17,254 bases of DNA from positions 1 through 17,254 of the forward strand of contig CADBSI010000046.1 in assembly GCA_902797275.1 (NCBI GenBank). The letters run 5' to 3'. Position 1 is the first letter of the stretch. Each line of letters opens with the position of its first letter. The position numbers and the translations under genes were made by a program. The DNA comes from an uncultured Erysipelotrichaceae bacterium. Lineage in GTDB: Bacteria; Bacillota_I; Bacilli_A; RF39; UBA660. The notes below the pieces were generated by a model. That model worked only from the letters and a program-made list of their open reading frames with translations. It had not been told where the DNA came from and made no database searches. This document shows, one piece after another, positions 8,002-15,536 of the stretch.

Positions 8002-10032
8002 ATGGACTTAGTAATAGTTGAATCTCCAGCTAAAAGTAAAACAATTGAAAAATACTTAGGTCATCAATATAAAGTTGTTTCTAGTATTGGTCATATAAGA
8101 GACTTAGCAACAACTGGTAAATATGGTCTTGGTATTGATATAGATAATGGATTTATTCCTAATTATGTTCCGATTAAAGGAAAAAGTAAAGTTATAAAAG
8201 AGTTAAAAAAATTAGTAAAAGAAGCCGATAAAGTTTATCTTGCAACCGACCCTGACCGTGAAGGAGAAGCTATTTCTTGGCATTTATATGATACACTAGG
8301 CATTAAAGATAATAAATATGATCGAGTTCTTTTCTATGAAATTACAAAAGATAAAGTATTAGAAGGCATAGAAAATCCTAGAAAAATTGATTTTAATTTA
8401 GTAAAAAGTCAAGAAACAAGAAGATTTTTAGATCGTATTATTGGTTTTCGCTTAAGTAGATTAATGCAATCTAAAACAAATGGTACAAGTGCCGGTAGAG
8501 TACAAAGTGTGGCTTTAAAATTAGTTGTTGATAGAGAAAGAGAAATTGAAGCTTTTAAACCAGAAACTTATTATTCTATAACTGGGGTATTTGATGAATT
8601 TGAAGCTGATGTTTTTAAATACAAAACAGATGACTTGGAAATTAAAAGTTTAGATGAAGTTAATAGTATATTAAGTAAATTAGATGAAAACTTTAAAGTA
8701 GAAAGTATTGATTCTAAAAATAAAAATAAAGCTAGTAAGTTTCCTTTTACAACTTCAACTATGCAACAAGAAGCTTCAACTAAACTTGGTTTTTCAGCTA
8801 AAAAAACCATGATGCTTGCTCAAAAAATGTATGAAGGTATTGATATAGGAGTAGAAACTGTCGGTTTAATCACTTATATGAGAACAGATTCTATTCGTTT
8901 AAGTGATGAGTTTGTAAAACCAACTTTCAAGTTTATTGAAGAAAAATTAGGTCCTGAATATGTTGGATATGTAAAAGAAACTAAAAAAACTGATAATGTT
9001 CAAGATGCCCATGAAGCAATTCGTCCAACAAGTATTTTAAGAACACCAAAAAGTTTGGAGAAATACTTAACCAAAGATGAATTTAAACTTTATAATTTAA
9101 TTTATAAACGTACTCTTGCATCTTTAATGAGTGATGCTAAGACTTTACAAACAACTATTATTTTAGATAATAATGATTATAAATTTAAAGCAACTGGATC
9201 AGTTATAACATTTGATGGTTATTTAAAAACTTATCAAGAATTTGAAGATACTAAAGATAATATCTTACCGGATTTATCAAGTAAATTAAATGATTATATT
9301 AAAAGCTTAGAAATTAAATATGAAGAACATCAAACTAAACCAAAAGCAAGATACAGCGAGGCTAAACTAATTCATGAAATGGAAACTCTTGGTATTGGAA
9401 GACCATCTACTTATGCAACAATTATGTCTAATATTAAAGATCGAGGCTATGTAGTATTAGAAGATAAAAAGTTCAAACCAACTGAAATTGGTATTCAAGT
9501 AACTGATAAATTACAAGAATATTTTAGTAATATTATAAATGTTAAATATACAGCTAATATGGAAAAAGATTTAGACCTTATTGCTGATGGAAAACTTAAT
9601 AACATCGAAGTTCTAACAGACTTTTATAAAATATTTGATACAACCCTTCAAGAAGCTTTTAAAGGTATGGAAAAAGAAAAACCAGAAGAAACTGGAGAAC
9701 TTTGTCCAAATTGCAATAGTCCTTTAGTAATTAGAAAAGGTAAATACGGTGAATTTACTGCTTGCAGTGATTATCCAAATTGTAAATATATAAAAAAAGA
9801 AGTACAAGAAGAACATGTTATAATAGATTGTCCTAATTGTTCAGGCAAAATAGTTGAAAAACATAGTAAAAAAGGAAAAGTTTTCTATGGTTGCAATAAC
9901 TATCCTAAATGTAAAACAGCTTATTGGTATGAACCAACTGGCGAACTTTGTCCAAAATGTAAAGGAATGTTTATCAAGAAGCAAGATGAAGTAATTTGCT
10001 CAGAATGTGGTTATCAAAAAGAAGAAAATTAG
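8002..10032 (+). CDS. topA: DNA topoisomerase I (type IA)
   Basis: TopA relaxes negative supercoils by breaking one strand through a 5'-phosphotyrosine. The 676-residue protein shows the TOPRIM domain (LVIVESPAKSKTIEKYLG at 3-20 with catalytic Glu; YLATDPDREGEAISWHL with Asp83/Asp85). The strand-passage domains follow, with the active tyrosine Tyr292 in GLITYMRTDS and a later GIGRPSTYATIMSNI near 464-478. Three C-terminal cysteine zinc modules (about 567-594, 609-637, 649-669) complete a normal bacterial TopA. The frame extends to a GTG at 7993, but that codon lies within the ribosome binding site, so the ATG at 8002 is taken. Transcription starts from the TTGACA promoter and ends at the hairpin across its stop codon. 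Confidence 0.97.
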   Translation: MDLVIVESPAKSKTIEKYLGHQYKVVSSIGHIRDLATTGKYGLGIDIDNGFIPNYVPIKGKSKVIKELKKLVKEADKVYLATDPDREGEAISWHLYDTLGIKDNKYDRVLFYEITKDKVLEGIENPRKIDFNLVKSQETRRFLDRIIGFRLSRLMQSKTNGTSAGRVQSVALKLVVDREREIEAFKPETYYSITGVFDEFEADVFKYKTDDLEIKSLDEVNSILSKLDENFKVESIDSKNKNKASKFPFTTSTMQQEASTKLGFSAKKTMMLAQKMYEGIDIGVETVGLITYMRTDSIRLSDEFVKPTFKFIEEKLGPEYVGYVKETKKTDNVQDAHEAIRPTSILRTPKSLEKYLTKDEFKLYNLIYKRTLASLMSDAKTLQTTIILDNNDYKFKATGSVITFDGYLKTYQEFEDTKDNILPDLSSKLNDYIKSLEIKYEEHQTKPKARYSEAKLIHEMETLGIGRPSTYATIMSNIKDRGYVVLEDKKFKPTEIGIQVTDKLQEYFSNIINVKYTANMEKDLDLIADGKLNNIEVLTDFYKIFDTTLQEAFKGMEKEKPEETGELCPNCNSPLVIRKGKYGEFTACSDYPNCKYIKKEVQEEHVIIDCPNCSGKIVEKHSKKGKVFYGCNNYPKCKTAYWYEPTGELCPKCKGMFIKKQDEVICSECGYQKEEN

Positions 10033-10050
10033 TTTTTAACTAGTTTTTTT
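10025..10050 (+). terminator. Terminator of topA, overlapping its stop codon
   Basis: Arms 10025-10034 and 10038-10047 pair over ten positions with one G-U pair around a three-base loop. A T run continues to 10050. The topA TAG (10030-10032) is part of the left arm. Confidence 0.7.
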
Positions 10051-10114
10051 AATTATTTAAAATTATAATATTAATTAAATATGCTTAAATAATATTAAAA
10101 AATGATTATTTATC

Positions 10115-10143
10115 TTGAATTCACTAATTATTTATTATATACT
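10115..10143 (+). promoter_or_regulatory. Promoter of lemA-TPM operon
   Basis: TTGAAT (10115-10120), a spacer of exactly 17 bases and TATACT (10138-10143). It lies in the 136-base gap between topA and lemA, ahead of the AAAGAGGTGA ribosome binding site at 10154-10163. Confidence 0.65.
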
Positions 10144-10168
10144 TTTAATATAGAAAGAGGTGAAAAAT

Positions 10169-10735
10169 ATGAATAAAGGTTTAGGAGTATTATTAGGAGT
10201 AGTAGCTGTTATATTATTAATAGCTGTATCACTTGGTTCTAGTTATAATAATATGGTTAGATTAAGTGAAAATGTTGATAGCAAGTATTCTGATATTTCA
10301 GTTCAATTAAAAAGAAGAGCAGATTTAATACCTAATTTAATTAATACGGTTAAAGGTTATATGGCTCATGAACAAAAAATAATTGATAGTATAACTGAAG
10401 CTAGAACTAACTTAGTAAATGCTAAAACAGTTTCAGAACAAGCTAAAGCAAATGATGATTTAACTAAAGCTTTAAATTCTTTAAATGTAATTGTTGAAAA
10501 TTATCCAGATTTAAAATCAAATACTAATTTTATTCAATTACAAGATGAACTTGCAGGTACTGAAAATAGAATAGCTACTAGTAGAAAAGATTATAATGAT
10601 GCTGTTAAAGATTATAACTCAACTATAAAAAGTTTTCCTAAAAATATAATAGCTGGAATGTTTGGTTTTACTGAAAAAGATTATTTTGAAATAAGTAATA
10701 CAGATAAAGAGGTACCAAATGTATCATTTGATTAG
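10169..10735 (+). CDS. lemA: LemA family membrane protein
   Basis: The 188-residue LemA protein has one N-terminal membrane segment (about 5-24) and a long helical-bundle domain. Family marks are SKYSDISVQLKRRADLIPNL (39-58), VKGYMAHEQKIIDSITEAR and the C-terminal NRIATSRKDYNDAVKDYN followed by FPKNIIAGMFGF. LemA proteins are tail-out membrane proteins of unsettled function, often encoded beside a TPM-domain protein as here, which suggests a shared envelope role. A GTG at 10160 in the same frame falls in the ribosome binding site, so the ATG at 10169 is chosen. The gene overlaps the TPM gene by 17 bases. Confidence 0.92.
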   Translation: MNKGLGVLLGVVAVILLIAVSLGSSYNNMVRLSENVDSKYSDISVQLKRRADLIPNLINTVKGYMAHEQKIIDSITEARTNLVNAKTVSEQAKANDDLTKALNSLNVIVENYPDLKSNTNFIQLQDELAGTENRIATSRKDYNDAVKDYNSTIKSFPKNIIAGMFGFTEKDYFEISNTDKEVPNVSFD

Positions 10736-11639
10736 GATTAAAAATTATTTAATCCTTCTTCTTTTGTCTATTAGTTTTTCTTTTTTAAATGTTTCAGCTA
10801 TAGTAAAACCAACAAAAGATTTTTATGTAAATGATTATGCTAATATATTATCTAATGAAACTGAAGAGTATATTATTTCTAAAAGTAGTAAATTAGCTAG
10901 TATTGATGGAACTCAGATAGTTGTTGTAACAGTTAAAAATTTAGAAGGAAATTCCCTTGAAAGTTATGCAACTAAATTATTTCGAGAATTTGGAATAGGT
11001 GATAAAAATAAAAATAATGGTTTATTACTTTTACTTGCTCTTGAAGAAAGAAAATTTCGAGTTGAAGTAGGCTATGGTTTAGAAGGAATATTACCAGACG
11101 GGAAAACTGGTAGATTTCAAGATGAATATATTATTCCTTATTTAAAAGAAAATAAATGGGATGAAGGTATAAAAAATGGGTATGATGCTTTTTATGCTGA
11201 AATAGTTGAACAAAATAATTTAGATTTAAGTTATAATAAACCAATAGAAAAAAATAATTCAAATAGTTTTTCTTATGTTGTAGCTTCTATTTTTGGCTTA
11301 ATTCTTGGAACTATTGTAGGCTCTGCTTTACAAACTACTTGTTTTAGAAATAAAAAAACAAGAAAGACTTTAAAAAAACTTAGTTTTATTTCTGCAATAA
11401 TGGGATTTTTAGCTTTTGTTTTAATGACAATAGTTTTTTGTTCTCTAACTTCATTTGCTTTAATTGAAAATGAAATATCGTCATTTTTAATATTCTTTAT
11501 TGTAGGAACATTTTGTGCTTTATTTTCAACAGGTAAAGGGTCTTATGGAGGTGGATTCTCATCTTTTGGATCATCAGGAGGAGGGTTTTCTGGTGGTGGT
11601 GGTTCTTCTGGTGGAGGAGGATCATCACGTGGTTTTTAA
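10719..11639 (+). CDS. TPM-domain membrane protein (YgcG family) with Gly/Ser-rich tail
   Basis: The 306-residue protein begins with a hydrophobic signal sequence (about 9-27, possible cleavage after VSA). A TPM domain follows at about 35-165 (VNDYANILSNETEEYI; TQIVVVTVKNLEG; NGLLLLLALEERKFRVEVGYGLEGILPDGKTGRF), exposed outside the membrane. Three membrane segments near 184-204, 222-243 and 252-270 lead to a flexible tail of Gly and Ser ending RGF (276-306). TPM proteins accompany LemA in many bacteria; roles in envelope maintenance or phosphatase activity have been proposed, and no activity can be assigned here. The start lies inside lemA, with AAAGAGG six bases upstream of the ATG. It ends at a bidirectional terminator shared with rarA. 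Confidence 0.85.
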   Translation: MYHLIRIKNYLILLLLSISFSFLNVSAIVKPTKDFYVNDYANILSNETEEYIISKSSKLASIDGTQIVVVTVKNLEGNSLESYATKLFREFGIGDKNKNNGLLLLLALEERKFRVEVGYGLEGILPDGKTGRFQDEYIIPYLKENKWDEGIKNGYDAFYAEIVEQNNLDLSYNKPIEKNNSNSFSYVVASIFGLILGTIVGSALQTTCFRNKKTRKTLKKLSFISAIMGFLAFVLMTIVFCSLTSFALIENEISSFLIFFIVGTFCALFSTGKGSYGGGFSSFGSSGGGFSGGGGSSGGGGSSRGF

Positions 11640-11648
11640 TTATTGAAT

Positions 11649-11684
11649 AAAAGGAATAGTTTTCAATTTTAACTATTCCTTTTT
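11649..11684. terminator. Bidirectional terminator between the TPM gene and rarA
   Basis: Arms 11649-11661 and 11671-11683 form a perfect 13-base inverted repeat with a nine-base loop and terminal AAAA/TTTTT runs suited to both strands. The rarA stop codon (complement of 11669-11671) lies at the loop/right-arm junction. Confidence 0.85.
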
Positions 11685-12889
11685 AAATATTCTAATTTAT
11701 CATTTATTTGTTTTAAAGTTCTTTCATAACTACTTGTTTCTTTTGGTATATAATATTTTTTATTTTTAATATTATTTGGTAAATATTGTTGATTAACCCA
11801 AGCATTTTTATAGTCATGAGGGTATTTATAATCTTTAGAATTTGTTTTTATATGATCAGGAGGATTTCCACATCTACCTGTATCAATATCTTCTAAAGCT
11901 TTAGCAATTGCAAGATAAGCACTATTAGATTTAGGAGATAGGGCAAGCTCGATTACAACATTTGCTAAAGGTATAATTGCTTCTGGTAAGCCAACTCTTT
12001 CACTAGCCTTAATAGCAGCTTCTACTTTTGGTCCCATTGAAGGATTAGCAAGACCTATATCTTCATAACAAATTACCGTTAATCTTCTAAAAATACTTTC
12101 TAAATCTTCAGCTTTTAACATTCTTCCTAAATAGTGTAAACTGGCATTTACATCACTTCCTCTAATAGACTTTTGAAAAGCACTTAAAACATCATAATAA
12201 CCATCATCATTTTTATCATGAAAGAAATTATGTTTATTATCAATACTTTTTAAAAATTCTAAATCAATTAAATGATCATCTTTAGAATAATAGGCAAGTT
12301 CTAATAAATTATAAGCATATCTTAAATCTGATCCTGATACATTAGCTATATAATTAATACTATCATCATCTATTTTTAAATCAGGTAAAACATTTTTTTC
12401 TACAACTTTCTCAAGACCTTCTTTTATATCACTTTCTGATAACTCATGAAGTTCGAATAAATGACATCTACTTCTAATAGCAGGATTTATACTATGAAAA
12501 GGATTACTTGTTGTCATACCAATTAAAGTTATTTGACCATTTTCCAGTTGAGGTAATAATAAATCTTGTTTATCTTTATTTAATCTATGAATTTCATCTA
12601 AAATTAAAACAATTCCATCATATAACTTAGCTTCTTCAAATACTACTTGAAAATCATGTTTATCATTTATAGTAGCATTTAATAAACGATAACGAACATT
12701 TAGATCATTTACAATTGATAAAGCTATACTTGTTTTACCAATACCAGGTTTACCATATAAAATCATAGAAAATAATTTTCTATTCTTAACTAAATTACTT
12801 AATATTTTATTTTCTCCTATTAAATGCTTTTGACCTAAAACGTCATCTAAACTATTAGGTCTAAGTTTAATAGCTAAAGGTTTATCCAT
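11669..12889 (-). CDS. rarA: Replication-associated recombination protein A (MgsA/RarA AAA+ ATPase)
   Basis: RarA is a clamp-loader-like AAA+ ATPase that acts at stalled replication forks. With the chosen start the protein has 406 residues. Visible are KLRPNSLDDVLGQKHLIG (8-25), Walker A GKPGIGKT (46-53), Walker B LILDEIHRL with Asp98-Glu99, sensor-1 region TTSNP and the arginine finger in IRSRCHLFEL. The family-specific C-terminal domain contains SAFQKSIRGSDVNASLHYLG and the segment ending CYEDIGLANP. The frame reaches an ATG at 12901, but GGTGA lies five bases before the second ATG (12889), which also matches the usual family N-terminus, so 12889 is preferred. It is the only housekeeping gene on this strand and diverges from xerD. 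Confidence 0.93.
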   Translation of the reverse strand: MDKPLAIKLRPNSLDDVLGQKHLIGENKILSNLVKNRKLFSMILYGKPGIGKTSIALSIVNDLNVRYRLLNATINDKHDFQVVFEEAKLYDGIVLILDEIHRLNKDKQDLLLPQLENGQITLIGMTTSNPFHSINPAIRSRCHLFELHELSESDIKEGLEKVVEKNVLPDLKIDDDSINYIANVSGSDLRYAYNLLELAYYSKDDHLIDLEFLKSIDNKHNFFHDKNDDGYYDVLSAFQKSIRGSDVNASLHYLGRMLKAEDLESIFRRLTVICYEDIGLANPSMGPKVEAAIKASERVGLPEAIIPLANVVIELALSPKSNSAYLAIAKALEDIDTGRCGNPPDHIKTNSKDYKYPHDYKNAWVNQQYLPNNIKNKKYYIPKETSSYERTLKQINDKLEYLKRNS

Positions 12890-12905
12890 ATAAATCACCA
12901 TAGAT

Positions 12906-12911
12906 ATCTTA
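12906..12911 (-). promoter_or_regulatory. Possible extended -10 element of rarA
   Basis: On the minus strand TGT precedes TAAGAT, the same extended -10 element found before pilC. No convincing -35 is seen. Transcription would begin about where the upstream ATG (12901) lies, which supports the ATG at 12889 as the real start with a leader of roughly a dozen bases carrying GGTGA. Confidence 0.4.
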
Positions 12912-12934
12912 ACACATTTTAAAGTAAAAAGAAA

Positions 12935-12963
12935 TTGTTTTAATAATATATTTGTGCTATAAT
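12935..12963 (+). promoter_or_regulatory. Promoter of xerD-deoB
   Basis: TTGTTT (12935-12940), a 17-base spacer and a perfect TATAAT (12958-12963) preceded by TGC (extended -10). The predicted transcription start, about seven bases after the -10, coincides with the first ATG codons of xerD, leaving no room for a ribosome binding site. Confidence 0.7.
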
Positions 12964-12967
12964 AATT

Positions 12968-13870
12968 ATGATGTTTATGAAAGATGATATAGATGATTAT
13001 ATTAGTTATATTAAATTAGAAAAAAAATTAGCTAAAAATACCATTGAAAGTTATAAATTTGATTTAGATAGTTATCAAAAATTCTTAAGAAAAAATAAGA
13101 TTTATAATCCTCAAGATATCAAATTAACTGATATAAATACTTATTTAAAATATTTAAAAGATAGCGGTTTAAATTCAAGAACTATAGCAAGACATATCAC
13201 AGTTATAAAAGAATTTCATAAATATTTAATAAGAACTAAAAAAGTAAGTGAAGATATTACTTTAAATCTTGAAAATGTTAAATTAACTAAAAAATTACCT
13301 GTTGTTATTAATGAACATGATATGGAAAGTATTTTAGATATAAACTTAGTTAATACTTATAAATATCGTGATAAAGCCATGCTTGAACTTATGTATGGAT
13401 CAGGACTTAGAGTATCAGAGCTTATTAATTTAACTATTTATGATTTTGATTTCTCTGAAAATATCATTTTAATAAATGGTAAAGGTAACAAACAAAGAAT
13501 GGTACCGTTAAATGAATATGCTATTAAAGCTTTAAAAGATTATTTAGAAGTTAGACCTAGTTTAATAAAAGTTAAAAATGGTAATCCTGATTTATTATTT
13601 TTAAATAATCATGGTAAAGGTATTTCAAGACATGGATTTAATTATATTATACAAAATATTTTAAAAGAAAAAGGAATTAAGACAAAAATAACTCCTCATA
13701 GTTTAAGACATACTTTTGCTACAACTCTATTAAATAATGGAGCTGATTTAAGAACTATTCAGGAGTTATTAGGACATTCAGATGTTGTAACAACTAGGAT
13801 ATATACCCATACAGCAAATAATAAATTAAAGGAAGATTACATAAAATATAATACAAGAAAAGAGGAGTAA
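12968..13870 (+). CDS. xerD: Tyrosine site-specific recombinase XerD/XerC
   Basis: A chromosome-dimer-resolution recombinase of normal size (300 residues). An N-terminal SAM-like core-binding domain (about 8-92, LEKKLAKNTIESYKFDLDSY) precedes the catalytic domain. The complete active site is visible: Arg148 in GSGLRVSEL, Lys172 in GKGNKQRMVPL, His244 and Arg247 in HSLRHTFATTL, His270 in ELLGHSDVVTT and nucleophile Tyr279 in RIYTH. Lack of integrase-type extra domains and of mobile-element neighbours, and direct linkage to deoB (as ripX-drm in Bacillus), favour the housekeeping XerD role; XerC cannot be excluded. Three candidate starts lie at 12968, 12971 and 12977, none with a ribosome binding site; the mRNA may be leaderless. 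Confidence 0.9.
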   Translation: MMFMKDDIDDYISYIKLEKKLAKNTIESYKFDLDSYQKFLRKNKIYNPQDIKLTDINTYLKYLKDSGLNSRTIARHITVIKEFHKYLIRTKKVSEDITLNLENVKLTKKLPVVINEHDMESILDINLVNTYKYRDKAMLELMYGSGLRVSELINLTIYDFDFSENIILINGKGNKQRMVPLNEYAIKALKDYLEVRPSLIKVKNGNPDLLFLNNHGKGISRHGFNYIIQNILKEKGIKTKITPHSLRHTFATTLLNNGADLRTIQELLGHSDVVTTRIYTHTANNKLKEDYIKYNTRKEE

Positions 13871-13871
13871 A

Positions 13872-15038
13872 ATGAAATTTAAACGTGTTTTTTTAATTGT
13901 TTTAGATTCCCTAGGAGTAGGGGGAGCAAGTGATAGTGAAAGTTATGGTGATAAAGGAGCTAATACGCTTGGAAATATCATTAAAAACTATGATTTGTTT
14001 ATACCTAATTTAAAAAAACTAGGTTTTTTAAATACTTTAAATATGAATAATAAAGAAAGTGAAGCATATTATACTATAGCTCGTCCTAAAAATAAAGGAA
14101 AAGATTCTTTATCAGGTCATTATGAACTAATGTGTATTGAAAATAATGTTTCTTTTAAGACTTATATGGAAAATGGCTTTCCAAGAGATATGTTAGAAGC
14201 AATTGCTAATAAAACTAATAAAGGTATAATTGGAAATATAATTGGTAGTCCTATAAATGTAATTAATAGACTTGGAGCAAGACATATGGAAACAGGTTCT
14301 TTAATTATTTATACAACTGGAGACTCTGATCTTGAAGTGTCAGCTCATGAAGATATTATTCCTATTAATGAATTAAGAGAATATGCTGAAATAATAAGAA
14401 ATGTATGTGAAAGAGAAGAATGGAAAGTCGGAAGAGTAGTTGCAAGACCTTTTAATGGTACACCTGATAACTTTAAATTAACAACAGATACTAGATATTA
14501 TACTTTAACACCACCTAATAAAAGTGTTTTAGATATTTTAAAAAATAATGAATTACAGGTAATATCAATTGGTAAAGTATGTGATTTATATAATGGATTT
14601 GGTATAACTAAAATAATTAAATCAGGTAATAACCAAGAAGGAATTAATAAATTAATAGATATTATGGATAAAAATTTTACTGGTCTATGCTTTTTAAATT
14701 TATCAGATTTTGATACTATTTACGGACATAATCGTGATGTTAAAGGTTATGCTGAAGAAATAGAAAATCTAGATGTAGAAATACCAATTATTTTAAATAA
14801 ATTAGAACTTGATGATTTATTAATTATAACAGCCGATCATGGATGTGATCCTACTATGCCAGGATTTAATCATACAAGAGAAAACGTTCCAGTTTTAGCT
14901 TATTCAAGAATATTTAAAGAACCAAAACAATTAGATGTTTTAGAGTCCCTTTCTGATATAGGAGCAACCATTGTTGATAATTATAAATTAGAAGATAGAC
15001 CTTGGATGGGAACAAGTTTTTTAGATAAATTAAAATAA
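13872..15038 (+). CDS. deoB: Phosphopentomutase
   Basis: DeoB interconverts (deoxy)ribose-1-phosphate and -5-phosphate, linking nucleoside breakdown (Pdp in this window) to central metabolism. The 388-residue protein belongs to the alkaline-phosphatase superfamily. Metal ligands are all present: Asp12 in VLDSLGVGG, Asp281 and His286 in DFDTIYGHNRD, Asp322-His323 in TADHGCDP and His334 in NHTRE. The phosphorylated Thr of the family (Thr85 in Bacillus cereus, motif GKDTMTGH) is Ser79 here (GKDSLSGHYE), a conservative but notable change. It starts one base after the xerD stop, with AGAGGAG inside the xerD end, so the two are one operon. A hairpin follows 10 bases after its stop. Confidence 0.95.
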   Translation: MKFKRVFLIVLDSLGVGGASDSESYGDKGANTLGNIIKNYDLFIPNLKKLGFLNTLNMNNKESEAYYTIARPKNKGKDSLSGHYELMCIENNVSFKTYMENGFPRDMLEAIANKTNKGIIGNIIGSPINVINRLGARHMETGSLIIYTTGDSDLEVSAHEDIIPINELREYAEIIRNVCEREEWKVGRVVARPFNGTPDNFKLTTDTRYYTLTPPNKSVLDILKNNELQVISIGKVCDLYNGFGITKIIKSGNNQEGINKLIDIMDKNFTGLCFLNLSDFDTIYGHNRDVKGYAEEIENLDVEIPIILNKLELDDLLIITADHGCDPTMPGFNHTRENVPVLAYSRIFKEPKQLDVLESLSDIGATIVDNYKLEDRPWMGTSFLDKLK

Positions 15039-15048
15039 TATAATATTT

Positions 15049-15086
15049 AAGCATTTGCATATTATGTAATATGGAGGTGCTTTTTT
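15049..15086 (+). terminator. Terminator-like hairpin after deoB that contains the next gene's ribosome binding site
   Basis: AAGCATTT (15049-15056) pairs with AGGTGCTT (15075-15082) using two G-U pairs. Inside it, after a G-G mismatch, CATATTA pairs with TAATATG. Six T's (15081-15086) run off the 3' side. It looks like a rho-independent terminator, but GGAGGTG (15073-15079), the only good ribosome binding site for the Dps-like gene, is in its right arm, so it may act on translation instead of or in addition to termination. Confidence 0.65.
15073..15079 (+). promoter_or_regulatory. Ribosome binding site GGAGGTG deciding an ATT start
   Basis: GGAGGTG is followed after seven bases by ATT (15087), in frame with the Dps-like gene and with no stop between. 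The first ATG (15108) has no purine-rich site before it. This argues for initiation at ATT, a rare start codon. Confidence 0.4.
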
Positions 15087-15524
15087 ATTAAATTCAATTA
15101 TGTAGATATGTTAAATCAATTTTTAACCAATGTTTTTATGTTAAAAAATAATTTCTATAATTTATACTTTAATATAAAAGGGAAGGGGAGTAGTAGTTTA
15201 ATTATAAGCCTTGAAGACAACATTAAAAGTATTAATGAAATATATATAAAACTAGCTGAATTAATAAAAAAAATAGGAGGATATCCTATAATGAATTTAT
15301 CTGAAATAAAAAATGTTTCTACGATTAAAGAGATTGTTAGTAAAGATTATGATGTAGATGAAGTAAGCGATATTATGTTAAGTAATCTTACTTTAATAAA
15401 TAATATGAATAAACAAGTAGGAGAGTATGCTTTTAAAAATAATGATTTAGATAGTATTAACTTTGTTCTAAATTTTAATAACTATTTAAGTAATAATATT
15501 AGATTATTAAAAATGAATAAATAG
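15087..15524 (+). CDS. Dps/ferritin-like protein with degenerate ferroxidase site
   Basis: Length, helix pattern and motifs match Dps mini-ferritins: LNQFLTNVFMLKNNFYNLYFNIKG corresponds to the first helix and the usual HNYHWxVKG turn, and INEIYIKLAELIKKIGGYPI to the DELAERIxxLGG segment. Dps proteins form dodecamers that oxidise and store iron at subunit interfaces. Here the two helix-1 His positions are Tyr, the following His is Ile and the usual Asp is Ile; only two Glu positions remain, so iron oxidation is unlikely. The role may be structural or DNA-related, which is inference. The conventional start is the ATG at 15108 (138 residues). The ATT at 15087 is preferred because of GGAGGTG seven bases upstream and because the extra residues KFNYVD resemble the Dps N-terminus. 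Confidence 0.6.
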   Translation: MKFNYVDMLNQFLTNVFMLKNNFYNLYFNIKGKGSSSLIISLEDNIKSINEIYIKLAELIKKIGGYPIMNLSEIKNVSTIKEIVSKDYDVDEVSDIMLSNLTLINNMNKQVGEYAFKNNDLDSINFVLNFNNYLSNNIRLLKMNK

Positions 15525-15536
15525 ATTATTCATTTT
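15510..15536. terminator. Convergent hairpin covering both stop codons
   Basis: Arms 15510-15520 and 15526-15536 are perfectly complementary over 11 bases with a five-base loop. The Dps-like TAG (15522-15524) is in the loop and the DUF1540 stop (complement of 15526-15528) opens the right arm. T runs on both sides are short or interrupted, so termination strength is uncertain. Confidence 0.6.

Noticed and set aside
8571..8810. Minus-strand open frame of 79 codons
   Set aside because: Antisense shadow of topA with no independent signals.
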